The notes under the pieces: model-generated | Seen by the model: only the letters and a program-made list of their open reading frames with translations | What the model was told of the DNA's origin: nothing | The model's database searches: none | DNA from: an uncultured Merdimonas sp. | GTDB lineage: Bacteria; Bacillota; Clostridia; Lachnospirales; Lachnospiraceae | Assembly (NCBI GenBank): GCA_944378225.1 | Contig: CALWGE010000015.1 | Span: 1-48,057, forward strand | Length of the DNA: 48,057 bases | Direction of reading: 5' to 3' | Position numbers and translations under genes: made by a program | Shown: positions 44,329 through 48,057 of the stretch, in pieces | How the letters are laid out: every line of letters begins with the position of its first letter | Numbering within the stretch: the first letter of the stretch is position 1

Positions 44329-44394
44329 CCCTGCAGGTTTCTGTTGTCCAGACGTCCGGATTTTGCCGGACACAGGATACAGAAACCTGCAGGG
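44329..44394. terminator. Large bidirectional terminator between eno and araD
   Basis: CCCTGCAGGTTTCTGT (44329-44344) is perfectly complementary to ACAGAAACCTGCAGGG (44379-44394), a 16 bp stem. The 34-base loop holds a further hairpin, GTCCGG...CCGGAC. It serves two convergent genes. Confidence 0.75.
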
Positions 44395-44405
44395 CCTATT
44401 TCTGA

Positions 44406-45101
44406 TTATCTTTTAATCTGTCCGTAATAAGCATTTGCCCCATGCTTTCTCAGGAAATGCTTATCCTGGATTACCTGCGGAGCCGGAGCCACGCCGGGCT
44501 TCAGAGCTTCGGTACGGTAAGCCATCTTTGCCACCTCTTCCAGTACAACTGCGTTATGTACTGCGTTGGCGGCATCTGTACCCCAGGTGAACGGTCCATG
44601 GTTTGTGCAGAGCACGCCCGGGATATGCATAGGATCTTTGTCCCGGAAGGTCTCAATAATAACAAGACCTGTATTCTTCTCATACTCGCCGTTAATCTCT
44701 TCAGCTGTCAGGCTTCTCGCACAGGGAATCTCTCCGTAGAAATAATCTGCATGAGTAGTTCCGTAGCAGGGAATGCTGCGTCCGGCCTGCGCCCAGGATG
44801 TCGCCCAGGGAGAGTGAGTATGTACCACGCCGCCGATCTTCGGGAACGCCTTATAAAGCTCAAGATGGGTCGGTGTGTCAGAAGACGGATTATAATCTCC
44901 CTCAACCTTATTTCCGTTCAGGTCAATAACTACCATGTCTTCCGGTCTCAGCTCATCATATTCCACACCGCTGGGTTTGATAACAAAAAGTCCGCTCTCA
45001 CGGTCTATACCGCTGACATTTCCCCAGGTGTAAGTGATGAGTCCTCTTCTGGGAAGCTCCATATTGGCTTCATATACCTGTTTTTTCAGTTCTTCTAACA
45101 T
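44406..45101 (-). CDS. araD: L-ribulose-5-phosphate 4-epimerase (AraD/UlaF family)
   Basis: A 231-residue class II aldolase-family epimerase that interconverts L-ribulose-5-phosphate and D-xylulose-5-phosphate. Zinc ligands are visible in [16 protein letters not shown] and in [15 protein letters not shown] and TTHADYF are also conserved. It is the last gene of the leftward sugar operon. With UlaE and a PTS IIB the pathway looks like L-ascorbate/L-xylulose-5-phosphate breakdown rather than arabinose, but AraD and UlaF cannot be told apart by sequence alone. Confidence 0.93.
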   Translation of the reverse strand: MLEELKKQVYEANMELPRRGLITYTWGNVSGIDRESGLFVIKPSGVEYDELRPEDMVVIDLNGNKVEGDYNPSSDTPTHLELYKAFPKIGGVVHTHSPWATSWAQAGRSIPCYGTTHADYFYGEIPCARSLTAEEINGEYEKNTGLVIIETFRDKDPMHIPGVLCTNHGPFTWGTDAANAVHNAVVLEEVAKMAYRTEALKPGVAPAPQVIQDKHFLRKHGANAYYGQIKR

Positions 45102-45132
45102 TTATTTTCTCCTTCCTTTTAAATTATCCCGT

Positions 45133-45981
45133 TTAATCATCTGTCTTCTGATCCAGAAGCTTTCTCATGGCACTGCAGGCAAAATGGAGATCACTCTTCC
45201 AGTCCTCCTTGCCCAGATACCAGAATTCTGTTACGAAACGGCGCACGCCGATCTCCCAGGCTGTGTCAATCATAGCGGGGAAATCCACCTGACCCTCTCC
45301 GTACATCATATCGCGGAATTTTCCCGGTACAGTCTCCTTCAGGTGCATGGCAACCACATGTCCGTCGCAGCTGCGCAGATCCTCCAGAACGTCTGTGCCA
45401 TAGGTAATGGCTGCGTTGTTGATATTTCCGCAGTCCGGATAAACATTCAGATAAGTAGAGTCAACCGCATCCACGTACTTCATGGATTTTGCACAGGTAT
45501 TCATAAATTCTGTTTCCATGGTTTCAAAGCCCAGAAGTACTCCGGCCTTTGCCGCCATACGGACAGCCTTCTTCAGATTCCTGCCAAAACGGGCCACAGT
45601 TTCAGGAGTAGACTCATCATAATAAACATCATAGCCTGCCAGCTGAATAATACGGACACCCAGATCATCTGCCAGCTGAATAGCTTTCTCCATGATCTCC
45701 ATGCCTCTCGCCTCTGTCGCCGGATCGCTGCTGCCCAGGGGGTATTTGCGATGGCCGGACAGACACATGGTACGTACAGGAATTCCTACCTCATACATAG
45801 TCTTCACCAGCTCCAGGCGTTCTTCCTTCGTCCACTCCAGACGCGCCAGTTTGGCATCCGTCTCGTCAATACTGATTTCCACAAAATCATATCCCGCCTC
45901 TTTGGCCGCCTCCAGCTTTTCCTTCCAGCTCAGAGTGTTGGGCATGGCTTTTTCGTATAATCCGATGGTATATGCTTTCAT
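45133..45981 (-). CDS. ulaE: L-xylulose/L-ribulose-5-phosphate 3-epimerase (UlaE family)
   Basis: A 282-residue TIM-barrel epimerase. The N-terminus MKAYTIGLYEKAMPN, TMCLSGHRKYPLGS, GYDVYYDES, ETMETEFMN and YPDCGNINN are typical of UlaE/SgaU, with the metal-binding Glu, Asp, His and Glu in place. I chose the ATG at 45981 (AAAGGAAA site); a longer frame begins inside the upstream gene. It works with the 4-epimerase 31 bases downstream to bring L-xylulose-5-phosphate into the pentose phosphate pathway. Confidence 0.93.
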   Translation of the reverse strand: MKAYTIGLYEKAMPNTLSWKEKLEAAKEAGYDFVEISIDETDAKLARLEWTKEERLELVKTMYEVGIPVRTMCLSGHRKYPLGSSDPATEARGMEIMEKAIQLADDLGVRIIQLAGYDVYYDESTPETVARFGRNLKKAVRMAAKAGVLLGFETMETEFMNTCAKSMKYVDAVDSTYLNVYPDCGNINNAAITYGTDVLEDLRSCDGHVVAMHLKETVPGKFRDMMYGEGQVDFPAMIDTAWEIGVRRFVTEFWYLGKEDWKSDLHFACSAMRKLLDQKTDD

Positions 45982-46009
45982 CCTGTTTCCTTTCTGTCTG
46001 CTTCCCTGT

Positions 46010-47056
46010 TTACAGGCTTTCAATCTCATAGAAAGCAATCTGATCAATCTCACGGTTTGTAGATACGAGGCCTGTTTTTCCGGCCTTATCATAAACACGC
46101 ACATTAGCCGGTCCTACATCGTGATCCAGAACTTCCATCACATAATCATTTCCGTCATAGAAGCATGCCAGCAGATCGCGCTCTCCCTTGCGGTGTCCTA
46201 CAATAGCCACGCCTTTTCCGAGTACCTCTGCTCCCCAGATACCATGGGAAAACTCATAAGGCTTCTCAAAGGTCTTGATGCAGGTATATTTTCCGTCTTT
46301 CTTCTTATAAATCTTGATAATCTCGCCATGGAACGGAGTCATTACCAGCATCTCCAGCTCTCCGTCTCCGTCAAAATCGGCAAAAGTCATATCGCTGGCT
46401 GCATCCTCTGTCAATGTCTCTACAGTCCATTCTCCGCCTTTTTCCGCAGGAGGAACTACCTTAAAGATTCCGTTATCTGCAGCTACAGCTGCCCATACGC
46501 TTCCATTCTCTTCCACGCGGCAGTAACCATGGTTCTTCAGAAGACCCTCCTTCAGAACTGTCAGCTCAATCTGATGCTCCTCATCCACGCCGCTTAAATC
46601 CTCAGGCAGTACGCCTACCCAGATCTTGCCCGGGAATCTCCAGTCATCCTTGTACTCATGGTCAGACTTCAGCGCACAGGCGATCAGGTAGTTTACGCCG
46701 CCGCTTGTCAGAATATCGAAACGGTGTACAAAAGGCAGATCCACCAGAGTCTTTACTTCCCAGTCATTCTTTGCCTTCGGTGTAACCAGAACAATTTTGG
46801 CATCCTTGGAATCATTAGGAGAATAGAATTTATGAGTTGCCAGAAACTGTCCGTTGCTTCCCGGTACCTGCACCATGCTCATGGTTCCGCCCGGCTCATC
46901 CCATACGGTTTCTTCCAGATTTCCATCCAGATCAAACAGAAGGCATTTATTCACCTTTTCTGCTGCGATCAGAATGTGCTCTGCTCCGTTATAGTTCAGC
47001 GGACTGATTGCATAGCACTTCTCCAGTTCATGTGTCTTTATCTTATTTACTTTCAT
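46010..47056 (-). CDS. Cytosolic beta-propeller-like (VCBS/FG-GAP) protein
   Basis: A 348-residue soluble protein without signal peptide. Repeating blocks (LLFDLDGNLEETVWDE, FDILTSGGVNYLIACALKSD, MTFADFDGDGELEMLVMTPF, VAIVGHRKGERDLLACFYDG) suggest about seven beta-propeller blades. ADFDGDGELE is an FG-GAP-type calcium-binding loop. The function is unknown; being inside a sugar operon it may bind or open a sugar lactone, but no catalytic residue set is recognised. AGGAG precedes the ATG. It lies between the regulator and ulaE. Confidence 0.75.
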   Translation of the reverse strand: MKVNKIKTHELEKCYAISPLNYNGAEHILIAAEKVNKCLLFDLDGNLEETVWDEPGGTMSMVQVPGSNGQFLATHKFYSPNDSKDAKIVLVTPKAKNDWEVKTLVDLPFVHRFDILTSGGVNYLIACALKSDHEYKDDWRFPGKIWVGVLPEDLSGVDEEHQIELTVLKEGLLKNHGYCRVEENGSVWAAVAADNGIFKVVPPAEKGGEWTVETLTEDAASDMTFADFDGDGELEMLVMTPFHGEIIKIYKKKDGKYTCIKTFEKPYEFSHGIWGAEVLGKGVAIVGHRKGERDLLACFYDGNDYVMEVLDHDVGPANVRVYDKAGKTGLVSTNREIDQIAFYEIESL

Positions 47057-47065
47057 TGTCGTCTC

Positions 47066-47824
47066 CTAATCTACCTGGTATACCCAGGTCCCGATTTCCC
47101 GGAACTGCCGGACCATTTCGGCCGGAGCATCGGCATCGGTTATAATGTTTTCTATTTTTTCCGGCGGACAGGATACGCTTCCTATCTTCTCGCCAAACTT
47201 GGTGCTGTCTGCAAGAATATAAGCAGAACCGGTCACTCTCTGAAACATCAGCTGATTCAGCGTCACTTCGCTCACCATCTCCGTGGTCATTCCAATATCC
47301 GGGCTTAGACCGCTGCACCCCATAAAGCTCTTCTTGGCCGTGACCTGTGCCAGATTATTTCTTGTAAAATCCCCGACCATGGCCCCTTTCATGTAGCGCA
47401 GCTCACCTCCCAGCAGAATAATCGTTGCCTGGGAAGGATTCTCCTCATTCATAATATTTCCATTATTGGTGATAATCGTCACCCGGCGGCTGGTAATGTA
47501 TTTTACCATCGCAAGAGCCGTGGAGCTGGTATTAATAAAAATACTGTCCCTGTCCTCCACCAGACTGGCCGCATAACGGGCGATCTTTTCCTTGCGAAGT
47601 TCCCGGCTGTTCTTTCTGGCTGCTTCAGCGCCTCCGTTCCTCGCCCCTCCGTAAAACCGTTCCAGAAGTTTATGCTCTTCCAGATACTGCAGATCTCTGC
47701 GAATCGTCAGCGGCGACACCTGAAGCTGTTCGGCAAGTGCTGTGACTGTCACGTCGCCTTCACCGCGGACAGTCTCCAGAATCTTCTCCCGTCGGCTGTT
47801 TACAATCGAACGGCTTGCTTTCAT
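47066..47824 (-). CDS. DeoR/GlpR family transcriptional regulator
   Basis: A 252-residue regulator. N-terminal winged helix (about 5-60; VTVTALAEQLQVSPLTIRRD) then a DeoR sugar-phosphate sensor domain (about 75-250; INTSSTALAMVKYI, TNNGNIMNE, GMTTEMVSEVTLN). It likely represses or activates the sugar operon in response to a phosphorylated intermediate. The start has an AAGGAG site. It sits after the PTS IIB gene and a hairpin. Confidence 0.92.
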   Translation of the reverse strand: MKASRSIVNSRREKILETVRGEGDVTVTALAEQLQVSPLTIRRDLQYLEEHKLLERFYGGARNGGAEAARKNSRELRKEKIARYAASLVEDRDSIFINTSSTALAMVKYITSRRVTIITNNGNIMNEENPSQATIILLGGELRYMKGAMVGDFTRNNLAQVTAKKSFMGCSGLSPDIGMTTEMVSEVTLNQLMFQRVTGSAYILADSTKFGEKIGSVSCPPEKIENIITDADAPAEMVRQFREIGTWVYQVD

Positions 47825-47857
47825 GTCGCTCCTTTCTTCTCCTCAAACAGAAGAAGA

Positions 47858-47890
47858 TTCTTCCCCAGGCCTTCCGGTCCTGAGGAAGAA
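47858..47890 (-). terminator. Hairpin between PTS IIB and the DeoR gene
   Basis: TTCTTCC-c-CAGG pairs with CCTG-a-GGAAGAA, 33 bases in all. On the minus strand TCTTCTTCTGTTTG follows. It may lower expression of the downstream regulator and epimerase genes relative to the PTS genes. Confidence 0.55.
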
Positions 47891-47913
47891 CCTTCCCAAA
47901 TTCACTTCATTAT

Positions 47914-48057
47914 TTACTGAAGCTGTACACCAGACTCTTTCAGTTTTTCTTCCATCTCAGCCTGAGACATTACATTCTTAAGACCGATTACGTGAACACC
48001 CTTTGCCTCAGCCTCCTTAAACATGGAGATGAAGTTCAGCGGGCAGAACACTACGTC
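47914..48057 (-). CDS. PTS sugar transporter subunit IIB, C-terminal part (5' end outside window)
   Basis: The minus strand encodes DVVFCPLNFISMFKEAEAKG, then VHVIGLKNVMSQAEMEEKLK and ESGVQLQ before a TAA at 47914. The V-I-G-L-K-N end is typical of lactose/ascorbate-type IIB proteins. With the epimerases downstream an ascorbate-type (UlaB) role is likely. The phosphorylated Cys would lie beyond the edge. Confidence 0.75.
   Translation of the reverse strand, partial: DVVFCPLNFISMFKEAEAKGVHVIGLKNVMSQAEMEEKLKESGVQLQ

Overview
The window looks like chromosome of a gut-type Lachnospiraceae (Bacillota, Clostridia). Support comes from Gram-positive surface and lipoprotein signals, strong AGGAGG ribosome binding sites, a DUF6514 protein, a CotH-type spore-coat kinase, and mobilization-gene debris of the kind common in this family. 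No rRNA, tRNA or CRISPR array was found.

Left third (1-14900): an iron/heme block read leftwards. A heme-acquisition operon starts near 14850 and encodes a small anchored beta-rich protein, two secreted or anchored proteins with NEAT-like domains, a Shp-like heme protein, and an HtsA/HtsB/HtsC-like ABC importer. It resembles the streptococcal Shr-Shp-HtsABC relay. All four NEAT-like domains appear to carry methionine where classical NEAT domains carry the heme-ligating tyrosine. Next comes a CydDC-like heterodimeric ABC transporter in one tight operon with a YgbA-type protein and a YbaN/DUF454 protein, then a broken gene, a TetR regulator, and the start of another ABC exporter-type protein that runs off the left edge. 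Five copies of RTTAG-N6-CTAAC lie in front of the three transporter units and nowhere else I could find. I read them as one DtxR/IdeR-like metal-responsive regulon.

14950-21170: a foreign-looking patch. Remnants of a mobilizable element (DUF3847 and MobA/MobL relaxase) flank a complete cassette on the opposite strand: promoter, cobalamin riboswitch, intrinsic terminator, CGGC-domain protein, and a BtuF/BtuC/BtuD-like ABC importer. Beyond it lie fragments of a nickel/peptide ABC ATPase and a DUF3786 gene around an intact DUF975 gene.

21240-27770: an unusual three-gene unit with its own promoter. It encodes a 138-residue protein that I suspect has a beta-grasp fold, a ~1670-residue DUF5724/DUF4132-like protein, and a coiled-coil protein. 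This is the best candidate here for an undescribed system.

27780-48057: mostly housekeeping. It holds small membrane proteins with twin palindromic operators, an ABC-2-like exporter, an XRE regulator, a HAD phosphatase, a degenerate GGDEF plus EAL protein, a CDF cation exporter, a class A PBP, DUF6514-YigZ-CotH, enolase, and a pentose/ascorbate-type operon (AraD/UlaF epimerase, UlaE epimerase, a cytosolic propeller-like protein, a DeoR regulator, and the end of a PTS IIB).
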